Assembly: GCF_018812025.1 (NCBI RefSeq)
Contig: NC_063045.1
Coordinates: forward strand, 53,326,579 to 53,390,578
Length of the DNA stretch: 64,000 nucleotides
Source of the DNA: Megalobrama amblycephala
Lineage: Eukaryota; Chordata; Actinopteri; Cypriniformes; Xenocyprididae
Direction of reading: 5' to 3'
A program made the position numbers and the translations under genes. This document shows, one piece after another, positions 1 to 11,026 of this stretch. The notes beneath the pieces were generated by a model. That model made no database searches and was not told the DNA's origin. It worked only from the letters and a program-made list of their open reading frames with translations. Numbering within the stretch: the stretch's first letter is position 1; every line of letters starts with the position of its first letter.

Positions 1-989
1 TCCTTAGACAGGTAGGAAGGTCACAGGTAAAAATGACATTTATTATAATGGGTTTATGTGAAGATTGTTTTAAGTTCACTTAAATTAAAAGTTAGTCATA
101 GAGACAGTGTCAGTGACACTGGCCTTCATTAATAAAAAGATGCAATTAAACAAATATTTTAAATATACAGTCTAAGTTGTTTCTACATTAATTTGGAGAG
201 TAACTGAAATTATTACAATATAAAAATATTGAAGACTCCAATGTTTCTAATCCTGATTAATTATAGAAAAAATGTGTGAATAATTATTCATTTTTAATAA
301 ATTTAACCATTTCTATCTGTAAAATGTAATATTTCTTTAAAATAATTGAACAAACTGTGGGGCGTGGTGGGTAGCCCCTTAAAAACTCAGCTCTATATGA
401 CTTAAGTTTCATTTCAGTCTGATCAGAAAGAAGACTTCAGAATTTAAAAAAAAAAAAAAACGTGGTGCATGATGGTTGTCTTCCTGCTGTGTGCATCCAC
501 AAATCATAACGCTCAGTGTCAAAAGCTTTGTAACTGAGCCGTCACTAATTTAGATCTACCGTCCTGAATTTCTGAGGTTACTTTGTCATTCAACCAGAGA
601 AAAGCATGAAGAGAGACCTGAGAGTATGCCAGAAAATGCCTGAATAAATCATGTGTTAAAATTCATTAGCAAAGCCTTTCTGAGCACCAAAATGACAAGA
701 CATTAAATATGTATTATTTATTAAATGTCGGCACTTACGGAAAAGGGGGTCTAGTGATGTTAATTAGCCAGCCATTCGGTCAAAAAGGACTGTTTTGAAT
801 GGAAAGTGAAAGCTAAATCCAGGCAACGGTGGGTTTTTTCTCCTTTCTAAATTGACTTAGGTGGAAATGAAGAGGCTAATTACAGCTGCTCTGAAATTCA
901 AAGCTAATTTGGGGGCCAATATGACGGACTAACTGACATCCGCCATGAAGTGGCTTGTTCGAATGGCCACCAGGGATTTGAGTGGGAGT

Positions 990-992
<3 letters not shown>

Positions 993-1030
<38 letters not shown>

Positions 1031-1145
1031 ATAATCACACACTTGTTCGCTGGTGCACTCTTAACCAGCTCAGCCATGTAAGTGGCGGAGGACAGACACT
1101 GGTCTGTGTTTTATTGTGAATGAGATCGAAAGCTCTTAGACTGTT

Positions 1146-1221
<76 letters not shown>
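993..1221. repeat. Two (GT)n microsatellites
   Basis: Uninterrupted GT runs occupy about 993-1029 and 1150-1221, separated by about 120 bases of ordinary sequence. Long GT runs are typical of teleost introns and are probably polymorphic in length. Confidence 0.95.
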
Positions 1222-1223
<2 letters not shown>

Positions 1224-2292
1224 GTGAGAGAGAGAGGCAGTTTGAGGTCACTTCTGTGAACTGGTAAAGTGGAAACGAGGGGAGCCGTTATCCACTCAGA
1301 GAGAGCCAACCCACTGTTGGCTGCAAGCAGGGAGAGAGGGGGAGAATGGAAACAAGTAGAACAGCGATGACTGGAGTTATAACTTCGTAACAGGCCTTTC
1401 TGTTGTTCAGGAGAGAGATTGTGAGAGTGAAAGAAAGGGGAGAGGGGTAATTATCGTCAGAAATGAGGCTCGGCGAACGATTCGCACTGCTGGGCCCGCT
1501 GATCTGGTCGCCACGGCAACGCCGACCCACTCATTTGTTTTGCAGATGAGTAATTACATCCAATTAGACTACTGAGAGAGTGAAAAAAGAGAAACAAATG
1601 GAAGAAGGAGTCTTTTGTTTCGCACTGATAGCTGGAATAGGTCTAAGGTCACTCTGAGGTCTAAAAACGCGCCGGCGCGTTTTGCAGGTTTTTTTTCACA
1701 TTGCAGCAAAACAGACTTAAAATACTCTGTCATTTTTTGTCATAGAGCCATAAGCAATACATCAATTGAAACTATAGAATATCTCCTTTTATTTGTATAC
1801 ACTCAGAGTAAAAACAAAATGTTGTGCTTTTTGTAAAATAAAGAAAACTAACATGATGCGTGATCTCTCATCTCCCTCTGAACGAAGTCCAATCTGATAG
1901 TTCTCAGAAAATGAAGTGTAACTTAGTGAATACTAATCACAAAAAATTCATACTTATGTCTAACAAAACATTGAAATGTCAGGTTTTAAATCGTGCAAGT
2001 CAAATCGAAAACAAACATTCTGTGTTTATGTAATCTGTATGAAAAGAGAGCCATGTCAGAAGTCCGTGATTCAGCTCATTACCCACTAATGCGGCCACGC
2101 CCACGGAGCCAGCGCTATTCACAGGCAAATTCAGAGACAACACATGCATTCATCATCTCAATCGTGTATTTATTGCCTTGAAAATTGTTTATCTGGATGA
2201 AAAAGCCATGGTTAGCGATCTCTGGAAGACATTCAGTAAATTCCTGTTTGTTTTCTTCTATTGATAAGTTTTAAGTGAGTTTTTGTTTCTTT

Positions 2293-2416
2293 AGCGCCCT
2301 CCGGCTGTAGTATGAATTGGTAAACACCATTCATGGAATATCATCTTCTTCTTAGGTGAATTTGTGGACTAAAATGCACAGAGCGCCCTCCGGCTGCAGT
2401 ATGAATTGCAAACACC
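2293..2416. repeat. Direct repeat pair, 35-37 bp
   Basis: The motif starting agcgccctccggctgtagta at 2293 recurs at 2382 with a few differences. Both copies continue into atgaattg...aaacacca. The spacing is 89 bases. It may be a fragment of a dispersed repeat; no target duplication or ends were recognised. Confidence 0.6.
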
Positions 2417-3449
2417 AGCGCTCATAGAGATAACAATGAATATTAAATAAAAAATAACTCCTCTGTATAGAAAATTGACATAAACATATGAGAATCCTAT
2501 ATTTCTCCAAATGTGCATGCTTTTAAACTAAAAGCCTATATTCAGACTCTTTGCATCACAGAAATACATTATATTTTTAAAGTATAATATAAAACCATTA
2601 TTTTATATTGTAATAAAATTTTTCTGTATGTTTCATATACCATGATGAGCTTGAGACATCACAGAAGTTTTTTTTCACAGCCTACCTGACTGAAATGCCT
2701 CATTAATATGCAAGTCTTTCAGGTCATTACTATTCAATTCTTTTGTCTTCACAGGTGAGAATGAGCCATTATTCATGGAGATTCACGCCTCCTCGCATAC
2801 CGTGTTTCTTGGCAAAAAGTGTCTTACAAAACTAAATCAGTATATTGTTATAAATGAAAGAGTAGTCAGCATAATTTTACATAATTTTGAAGCAAAAACT
2901 CTAGTCTACAACCTTCAATACCCAAAAGTCTTGTGAACACAGATTTAATATACTTTTATTGGCCTTATATCAGTGACTTAAGTTTTTTGTTTTTTCAGTA
3001 ACCACGCATAAACGTTATTCCTTCAAAAACACAAACATGTACACACATGTTCCTCACATATTATGGTAGCCTAGTTTGTGCTGAATACAGTGTAATGACA
3101 CTTGTGTCATTAATATGTTTATGAACAACTGAAAAAAGCACAAATGTCAGGGCATGTCAAAACTTCTCCAGGCCCCAAATCAGCCTCAGACTCCAGAGGG
3201 TTAATAATTGGGCTGAAGATAAGATGGACAGTGATACTGTAACTAGGAGCTGAGTCAAAGTCTTCAGCAGTTCACACCTGAGAGCTTCACCTGCTTCCAC
3301 ACCGCGCTCGCTCTCCTGTTTATGGTTGCCATGGAATTTAAGTAGTTGCTGTCAGATGTTGACACCATTTAAATGCAGGGGCCCACACGTCAGGCCACAG
3401 ACTCTTTGCTATACTGTCCATGGGGTGCTCTGATGTAGTGCTCAGGGCT

Positions 3450-3481
<32 letters not shown>

Positions 3482-3489
<8 letters not shown>

Positions 3490-4986
3490 AACCCGATTCC
3501 AAAACTGTTGGGACACTGTACAAATTGTGAATAAAAACAGAATGCAATGATGTGGAAGTTTCAAATTTCAATATTTTATTCAGAATACAACATAGATTAC
3601 AAATGTTTAAACTGAGAAAATGTATCATTTTAAGGGAAAAATAAGTTGATTTTAAATTTCATGGCATCAACACATCTCAAAAAAGTTGGGAGAAGGCCAT
3701 GTTTACCACTGTGTGGCATCCCCTCTTCTTTTTATAACAGTCTGCAAACGTCTGGGGACTGAGGAGACAAGTTGCCCAAGTTTCAGAATAGGAATGTTGT
3801 CCCATTCTTGTCTAATACAGGCTTCTAGTTGCTCAACTGTCTTAGGTCTTCTTGGTCGCATCTTCCTCTTTATGATGTACCAAATGTTTTCTATGGGTGA
3901 AAGATCTGGACTGCAGGCTGGCCATTTCAGTACCCAGATCCTTCTTCTACGCAGTATGTGGTCTGGCATTGTCATGTTGGAAAATGCAAGGTCTTCCCTG
4001 AAAGAGACGACGTCTGGATGGGAGCATATGTTGTTCTAGAACTTGGATATACCTTTCAGCATTGATGGTGCCTTTCCAGATGTCTAAGCTGCCCATGCCA
4101 CACACACTCATGCAACCCCATACCATCAGAGATGCAGGCTTCTGAACTGAGCGCTGATAACAACTTGGGTTGTCCTTGTCCTCTTTAGTCCGGATGGCGT
4201 CCCAGTGGCGTCCCAGTTTTACAAAAAGAACTTCAAATTTTGATCTGTCTGACCACAGAACAGTTTTCCACTTTGCCACAGTCCATTTTAAATGAGCCTT
4301 GGCCCAGAGAAAACGCCTGTGCTTCTGGATCATGTTTAGATATGGCTTCTTTTTTTGACCTTTAGAGTTTTAGCCGGCAACGGCGAATGGCACGGTGGAT
4401 TGTGTTCACTGACAATGTTTTCTGGAAGTATTCCTGAGCCCATGTTGTGATTTCCATTTACAGTAGCATTCCTGTATGTGATGCAGTGCCGTCTAAGGGC
4501 CCGAAGATCACGGGCATCCAGTGTGGTTTTCCGGCCTTGACCCTTACACACAGAGATTGTTCCAGATTCTCTGAATCTTTGGATGATAATATGCACTGTA
4601 GATGATGATAACTTCAAACTCTTGGCAATTTTTTCTCTGAGAAACTCCTTTCTTATATTGCTCCACTTTTTGCCGCATCATTGGGGGAATTGGTGATCCT
4701 CTGCCCATCTTGACTTCTGAGAGACACTGCCACTCTGAGAGGCTCTTTTTATACACAATCATGTTGCCAATTGACCTAATACGTTTTCTGGAACGTGTAG
4801 CTCTCATGAAATCCAAAGTGAGCCAAAATTTGGCATGACATTTCAAAATGTCTTACTTTCAACATTTGATATGTTATCTATATTCTATTGTGAATAAAAT
4901 ATAAGTTTATGAGATTTGTAAATTGCATTCCTTTTTTATTCACAATTTGTACAGTGTCCCAACTTTTTTGGAATCTGGTTTGTGCA
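3482..4986 (-). mobile_element. Tc1-like DNA transposon, decayed, minus-strand transposase
   Basis: The terminal inverted repeats are about 50 bp: the left end reads cacaaacccgattccaaaac from about 3484 and the right end reads ...ggaatctggtttgtgca to 4986, with TA at both outer edges (3480-3481 and 4987-4988). Total length is about 1.5 kb, normal for Tc1. The minus strand encodes a Tc1 transposase split into at least three frames. The helix-turn-helix region lies near 4720-4540, the first catalytic aspartate is in the block LWSDRSKFEV near 4240, the second is in QHDNARPHTA near 3955, and the glutamate is in SPDLSPIENIW near 3880, giving a DD34E-type catalytic core. Frameshifts near 4620, 4335 and 3960 make it non-functional. 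The left flank is a TA microsatellite, so the exact left boundary could shift by a few bases. Confidence 0.9.
3703..4846 (-). pseudogene. Tc1-like transposase pseudogene
   Basis: This is the reading-frame part of the element at 3482-4986. Read right to left, the frames 4846-4544, 4617-4336, 4333-3947 and 3975-3703 carry successive parts of one Tc1 transposase: an N-terminal DNA-binding paired-like domain, a linker with GRKTTLDARDLRALRRH, and the DDE integrase core with both aspartates and the glutamate. In an intact relative it would bind the inverted repeats and cut and paste at TA. The frame changes leave no complete product. Confidence 0.88.
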
Positions 4987-4988
4987 TA

Positions 4989-5101
<113 letters not shown>

Positions 5102-5170
5102 ATCATGTTATATATACTTTCATATAACATGAAAGTAAGGTTAATAATATAACTTGGAGAACAAAATTTT

Positions 5171-6103
5171 CAGTTTTACTCAAATTGATGCAAAAATGAG
5201 TACACCCCCACTAAAAAGTCTCTGGAGCAAAGCTAAATTTTACAGTACAAATGTCTAATTTAACAAGAATTCAACCACAGGTGAGTCTAATTATTCATTG
5301 CACAGATGTCCAGCCAGTTGACAGAACAGCGATGTAGACAGTTGACTATAAAAGGGTGTTAAAACCCCTTCCCATTTCATGCTGTCAGCAATGGCACCAC
5401 ATGGAAGAGAAATGTCACAGGACCTGAGGAAGAAAATAATTTCTTTACAACAAAAAGGTGAAGGCTACAAGAAGATCAGAAGTCTGGAGTGACTTCTGAA
5501 ATGTTAAGACCAAGATAAAAGTTTTTGGAACTGATGGCTTCAAAACTGTATGGCGTCACAAAGGTGAGGAATACGAAGAAAAATGCATGGTGCCTACAGT
5601 GAAACATGGTGGTGGCAGTGTCCTTACGTGGGGCTGCATGAGTGCTGCTGGTGTCGGGGAGCTGCATTGATGGCATCATGATTTCACAGATGTACTGCTC
5701 TATACTGAAACAGAAGATGCTACCATCACTCCGTGCCCTTGGTCGTCGTGCACCTTTCCAACATGACAATGATCCTAAACACACATCTAAAGCCACTGTT
5801 GGATTTCTGAAGAAGAACAGGGTGAAAGTGATTCATTGGCTCCTGATCTAAACCCAATCGAACACCTTTGGGGAATTCTGAAGAGACAAGTTGAGCATCA
5901 CTCTTCATCCAGCATCCAGTCTCTAAAAGAGGTCATTCTTGAAGAATGGAAAAAGATGTTGCAAAATGTCGCCAAATTGTTCATTCCATGCCTAGAAGAC
6001 TTGGTGCTGTCATTAAAAATCATGGAGGCCATACAAAGTACTAGATGTAGTAGTTTTTGTTGTGGGGTGTACTCATTTTTGCATCACCTTAATGTTTTTG
6101 TAT
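5171..6103 (+). mobile_element. Second Tc1-like element, internally deleted, plus strand
   Basis: A 23-bp inverted repeat, tgatgcaaaaatgagtacac plus ccc, lies at 5186-5208 and its reverse complement at 6064-6086; the outer ends are fuzzy. The interior resembles a Tc1 transposase: a start at 5391 (MAPHGREMSQDLRKK) gives the beginning of the DNA-binding domain and stops at about 5491. The sequence then resumes in the middle of the catalytic domain (GFKTVWRHKGEEYEEKCMV near 5535), so roughly 100 or more codons with the first catalytic aspartate are missing. The second aspartate block ([14 protein letters not shown], near 5757) and the glutamate block ([14 protein letters not shown], near 5845) are present but in different frames. 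At about 0.93 kb against the usual 1.4-1.6 kb, it is a dead deletion derivative. It differs in TIR from its neighbour at 3482-4986. Confidence 0.88.
5391..6045 (+). pseudogene. Tc1-like transposase pseudogene, deleted
   Basis: The fragments run in order on the plus strand: N-terminal start at 5391, a deletion junction near 5490, then the catalytic domain in shifting frames (readable pieces at 5642-5851 and 5836-6105). The first D of the DDE triad is lost with the deletion. No functional protein is expected. Confidence 0.85.
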
Positions 6104-6274
6104 GACCCTGCTGAACCAATGAGCATTTTGCTGTCCGTTGGTCACGTCTTAATTTTGCAATTTCTAGTATTGCATTAGTATTGCATCCTCGTCATAGGCA
6201 TTTAATAATGTTTGAATTTTCAGTCGGAGTTAAATATCTTTTTTGGCCCATTTTACCTGTAAAAGAACAACTGC

Positions 6275-6483
6275 TTAAAGGGTTAGTTCACCCAAAAATG
6301 AAAATTCTGTCATTAATTACTCACCCTCATGTCGTTCCACACCCGTAAGACCTTTGTTCATCTTTGGAACTCAAATTAAGATATTTTTGATAAAATCCGA
6401 TGGCTCAGTTGTACATTCTCATTATGTACATTTTATTTTGTAAAATTTGAACACAAAAAAAGTTACGGACAGCAGCTTTAAGA
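6275..6483. mobile_element. TTAA-type MITE fragments
   Basis: TTAA at 6275-6278 is followed by agggttagttcacccaaaaa and the rest of one arm of a very common MITE family that recurs at 9251, 10826, 19583, 38094, 46135 and 49670. The opposite arm is missing. Bases 6428-6483, ending ...ttacggacagcagctttaa, look like the end of a different TTAA-flanked family. Confidence 0.75.
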
Positions 6484-6569
6484 TTGATGTGGTTTGGAAT
6501 TGGTAAAATATGCTTGGAAAAAATAAGATCAAAATATCAACTTGAATATATATCAACTATATATATATA

Positions 6570-6695
<126 letters not shown>

Positions 6696-6699
6696 GTAT

Positions 6700-8540
6700 A
6701 ATTTATATTGTTTAATTGTTTATGTAATTTATTTTTTATTTACACAATATTGTTTTTTAATACATGGCATTAATATAGCATTTTCAACAGTCATGTTTTC
6801 TTTTTGCAATAGTAAATGAAAGAGATACAGTTTTGCCGAGAAATTATTGCGTACATGGCAAAACATTACTGACTGGTTTGTAATTTTCATTTGAGACACT
6901 CATAATTTTCAGCAAAAGTCATTATGGGATATAAACTGTGCAAGGGCCCCATCAGGCCCTGTTTTCATGTAAAAGTTGAACAAACAAAATTGACCCTGGT
7001 CATGTCGCGATAACGTTTCAAAACTGATTTGATTTGAACCCACTTTTCACTTGTTAATTTATATAAATAAAGTCCATAGATAGGGTTGTTCTCCCTGGGG
7101 GGTTTTCTGATTACTTTTTAAAGCTCATCAGAATGTAAATTTGTGGCACATGCAGTGATATTGCTGTTCTCATTAACTCTTATGGCCAGACTGCAGTTAA
7201 ACCCAGAAACAGAGATTTACAGCTCTAGCATGCTGCCAGCTGAATTATCAAAAGCTCTGGTGATGTGCCGGATATTGTGTTATTGATGAAGCGCTACAGC
7301 AGATGTCCATACAACTAAAACAGCATTCGATTTGGTGTTCATTAGCAAACCATTAATTTGCACACATATTGTGGTGCACAGACTAAACACATTTCTGTGG
7401 CAGACACCCACATCGCCGCAACCCCCCGAGGTGATGCTCGCCGCCTCTTGAACATGCTGCGAGAGAACATGTGTTGTTTTAGAAAGATCAGAGGAAAGCT
7501 ATTATTTCTCTAACTTTGATGTCAGAGCAACGTTGCCCGATCCCTCTCTGTTTCTCACCTTTGCTTAAGTGAAAGTAAATCATTTGTATGCTCTGAAAAG
7601 AAAATGAGCAGAGGAAGATAATCAGGCAACGGCTCGCTCCCAGATGGCTGCTTCTGCTGTCTTGCCATCCAACTGAAGAGCTCTTTTCAGCCTCATTTTA
7701 TTCATATCCTTTTACACTGATGGCACTATCATTAGAGGCAATCTACCTGAACAATAAAGGTAATTTTCCCTGCCTTTATTAGATAAGACCTTCCTGACTG
7801 AGCGCCTTGTGCAGCTGAGGGCTAATTGTCCGTGTCAGCATAAACAAAGCAGCTGTGTACATCCGTTGTGTGTGTGAATGTCGGCTTTGTGTACTGCCTC
7901 TCCCAGTATCCTGTAATCGGCAGAATTAGGCAGATGGAACAGGAAGCCGCCATTGTGGTGTCCTGGCAGTCTGAGACTCTTGGAATGCGTGCGGCACGGT
8001 TTCGCAAAGACGGTGCGGGAGGGGGGGGGACGTTGTGCGTTCGCTAACCTGCGCCCTGCTCAGCCATTTAACAAATGGAGGAGTCCGTGTAGAGGTCGAC
8101 TCTTGTTTGTTGTTAAAGATCTAATTAGACAGTGCAGAAGAGGCAGCGGAAGCTTGTCTAATTAGCGGGGAGCAGAAAACCCACTTTAAAATTCAAGGAC
8201 AACTGGCGATTAGAATGCACGTCGAAAAAATGGATTACGAAAGAAAGGGTGTCTCTGGCCTTTGTTTTGCTGTTGTGGTCTTTTTTTTTTTTTCTTTTTT
8301 TTTTTTAGTTGAGATCGAGCGTGAAAGTCGGTTTAGTTCTGAATAACTCTGCGGGGTGGGAGAAAACGATCCAAAAGACTCTGAACAGAAATGTTAATTT
8401 CCCGCTAAAGACCCAAGATGCCTTGTGGTGACCTGGAACGACCCTAGTGTGTCCCACACAGAACTCCATAGGAAGCTCCACAGATTTCTGCAGAATTAGA
8501 TTGGTGGGCATTCATAATGTTGAGTACATCACTGAACCTC
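6700..8540. other. Non-coding, presumed msi2 intron
   Basis: I see no exon and no clear transposon. GC content rises between about 7400 and 8270, and the sequence there is non-repetitive, with several TAATTAG/CTAATT motifs, so a conserved enhancer is possible. The short ORFs at 7822-8007 and 7953-8165 overlap on opposite strands and resemble nothing I know. Confidence 0.45.
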
Positions 8541-8542
8541 TA

Positions 8543-9200
8543 GGGCTTTTCACACTTGAAATAGTTAACCCTGGGTCATTCTAATCCCCAGGTAAATGGA
8601 ATACTGGGTTATCTTGCTTCACGATTCACACTGCTCATAATTTACCCGGGGTTAACAATTAATCCTTGGATATTCATAAGCAGATGTTTCACATTATACA
8701 TTCCTAAACCCTGGGTTGACATTCTTATTTGCATATTTGTGAAGTCAGTGTCATTAATTGGATAAACACAGCACATGACCCGTTGACATAAGCTCTAGCG
8801 TTGCGCATCCACATATTTCGACTGTACCATCGAGTTTATAATGAATGGACATTTCAGACTATAAAGGTTCAGTTAGCATTTGACATTTTTCCTCTTAAAC
8901 ACTGAATTTACTATTTATATACAATGCACATTGTTTCCATCACTGTCCAATGCAGACAAAATATGAGTACGTGATTGGTTGTCTGTTGCTAGGCGTCTAG
9001 CTGTAACATTCTAACACCGCATGGTTTCACACTGTACAAGTTTGGCACCACAATGTTCCGGAACAGGGTTTCATAACCCCAGGTAAAAAATGGTGCTAAC
9101 CCCGCTTCTAAATTACAAGTGTAAAACGTTCCTTTACCCGGGGTTAAAAGTGGTGTTTAGAACGACGATAACCCGGGGTTAAGCATGGTGTGAAAAGCCC
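8543..9200. mobile_element. MITE with TIR agggcttttcacac
   Basis: The left end (tagggcttttcacacttgaaa, 8541 on) is matched by the reverse complement at the right end (ggtgtgaaaagccc, to 9200). Inside, the motif ccggggttaa/ttaacccgggg recurs in both orientations near both ends (8646, 9137, 9171), giving subterminal inverted repeats. It is about 658 bp with no coding sequence, so it is non-autonomous. A flanking target duplication is not clear. Confidence 0.75.
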
Positions 9201-9250
9201 TTTTGTGTGTTTGTATTTGATTGGTTTTAATTGCCAAAAAGAGCACTCGG

Positions 9251-9491
9251 AATAGTTCTGCCAAAAAAGAAAATGATCATTTACTCACTGTCATTTCTAA
9301 CCTGTATGACAAAAGATAATTTGAGAATATATTTGTTGTTTTTGTCAATTGGGTCAAAAACAGACTTTACTTTTTTTTTTTTTTAACATCTTTTGTGTTG
9401 CTCAGAAGAAAGAAAATCATCCAAGTGTGGAATGACATGAAGGTGATTAAATGATGGCAGAATTTTCATTTTTGGTTAAACTGTTCCTTAA
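9251..9491. mobile_element. TTAA-type foldback MITE, worn copy
   Basis: The left half contains aatgatcatttactcactgtc and the right half contains gaatgacatgaaggtgatta with cattttTGGTTAAACTG, ending at TTAA 9488-9491. The halves are inverted versions of each other, as in the better copies at 19583-19905 and 49670-50389. Confidence 0.7.
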
Positions 9492-10415
9492 ACAGTTTCA
9501 GGGAAAAATAGGGTAAAAAATACCCCAAAAATTTTCTGGGCCTGTTTATATGCATACATGTGTTGTGTATGTGTTCACTGAATCGTACATGTGAAGCTCG
9601 AGTTTATACAGAGATGTAATTGGAATCATTACAGTAGCACATTTCTGTGAACCTCAAGTCGGTGTTGGAGTTGTGCCATTTCTCAAGCACTTAATTTGAC
9701 AGGCAGGCGTTTTGCCTACAAACCGCGGATGGTGAGGGAAACTTGCGAAGCTGATGACAGAGAAACTACTAAGAGCTTCAGATTACTCTTGGCAGCTGTT
9801 GAGGGCATAATCAGCACTGTGATGTTCGGCACGGTTCCAGGACGCCCCTGCAGGTCCCAGACCCCAATGAAAAGCCTATGTGGTGGATCCCAGCTTTATT
9901 TGATTGGATCATCTTGCTCTTTCTCGAAGGCCAATGAAGACATTTAATGCCCTCCGTATATCAAACCTCCACATAGGATTAAAAAGGCCAGCGATAAATG
10001 TTAGCTAAAGCTGTCAAATAACGTCCCCTGGGGTCTTCATAATCTGTCATCCTGATGAATAGTGTTTTGTGTCTGTTAATGTCTAACAGAGTTTTTTGAT
10101 GTTTATGGCCAATAAACATCAAGGATACTTTGTTAAACCACATGCTGAATGTGACAACATTTTACGTATCACTGTATCCACCATATCTAACGTGTTCACT
10201 CAGGTTTCTCTGAAGATTTTTGCTAGCGTCTTTGAGATAGTTTGCTTTAGTGGGCATCATGTGCACCTACTAACAAATTGAGTATATGTGGGCATCATTC
10301 AGCGTCATGTCATCACCTGTCACCCTTACCTCATTGTCAGTCACTTCATCTTTGTGTATCATATAGTATCATGTGTATCAATGGACGCGTCCCACCTCCT
10401 TTACGTATTTCCCAG
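9492..10415. other. Non-coding, presumed msi2 intron up to the exon
   Basis: I find no recognisable exon. The stretch 9660-9960 is GC-balanced and non-repetitive, and could be conserved non-coding DNA. The last 25 bases (ctcctttacgtatttcccag) form a good polypyrimidine tract and AG acceptor for the exon at 10416. Confidence 0.5.
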
Positions 10416-10595
10416 GGTTCCCTGATTACGGCTTTTATTCTGGGCCCGGTGACCAGCGGGCCGCTCCCTGCTCCTTTGCCGACTATGCCACCTTGGGGCC
10501 CCATACGGGTCAGATGCTGCAAAGCGAGCACGTCACCTCCACCTGCAACTCACCCTCCCAGCACCACCCAAGCCCGGACCACTTTAAGAGCTCAG
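10416..10595 (+). CDS. msi2: msi2 coding exon, 180-nt symmetric, likely alternative
   Basis: The exon encodes 60 residues of the Musashi-2 C-terminal region downstream of the RRMs: (G)FPDYGFYSGPGDQRAAPCSF, then ADYATLGPHTGQMLQSEHVT, then STCNSPSQHHPSPDHFKSS plus a split glycine. The acceptor is tatttcccag/gg and the donor ctcag/gtgtgt. It begins and ends in phase 1 (180 nt, no stop), so it can be skipped without a frameshift. The next exon continues directly with [17 protein letters not shown], the known Musashi-2 sequence. In the mammalian isoforms I know, an alanine-rich segment (FPAAAYGPVAAAAVAAARG) sits at this place; this exon starts with the same GFP but then differs, being rich in S, P, H, Y and G with no predicted fold. 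I infer an alternative or fish-favoured exon. Musashi-2 binds (G/A)U1-3AGU motifs in 3'UTRs and controls translation in progenitor cells; this tail region is disordered. Confidence 0.82.
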
Positions 10596-10825
10596 GTGTG
10601 TATGGCGTATTTTGTCCTAGGCATGTTCTGCTTTTAATACCCATTGATTATGATGTATTAGGAAATACCCCTTAATGTTTTCCCATTTCAAACAATGTAC
10701 AAGAGTATGCCTACGTTTGGTCACACATTACATGCTGAGTCGATCCACTCATGTACTGCATGTTTTAGTGGAAAGAAATCAGTCCTACCTATCTGAGATC
10801 ACTCCTAACTCCTATCACCCTCAAT

Positions 10826-11026
10826 TCATAAGGATTATGAATCTCTTTATGAACTTAAAGAGTCAAAGTGCGTAGATGTCTATGGAGGGACAGATAGCTC
10901 TCAGATTTCATTAAAAATATCTTCATTTTTGTTCCAAAGATGAACGAAAGTCTTACAGGTTTGGAATGACATGAGGGTGGGTAATTAAAGACAGAATTTT
11001 CATTTTTGGGTGAACTAACCCTTTAA
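10826..11026. mobile_element. TTAA-type MITE, right arm only
   Basis: The sequence ctctttatgaacttaaagag...ggaatgacatgagggtgg...catttttgggtgaactaaccc ends in TTAA at 11023-11026. It matches the right halves of the copies at 46135-47036 and 49670-50389. The left arm is missing. Confidence 0.8.

Larger units (their letters stand above)
1..3450. other. Non-coding, presumed msi2 intron, 5' part
   Basis: No convincing exon is visible. The stretch is AT-rich and holds two GT microsatellites (993-1029 and 1150-1221). A 35-37 base motif beginning agcgccctccggct occurs twice in direct orientation (2293-2329 and 2382-2416) and is probably a repeat fragment. Bases 700-985 are less repetitive and contain several TAAT-type cores; they could be a conserved non-coding element, which I cannot test here. 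Assignment to an msi2 intron is inferred from the plus-strand exons starting at 10416 and from their phase, which requires an upstream exon. Confidence 0.5.

Noticed and set aside
9696..9947. Possible upstream msi2 exon
   Set aside because: The translation matches no Musashi sequence and no acceptor/donor pair in the required phase was found.
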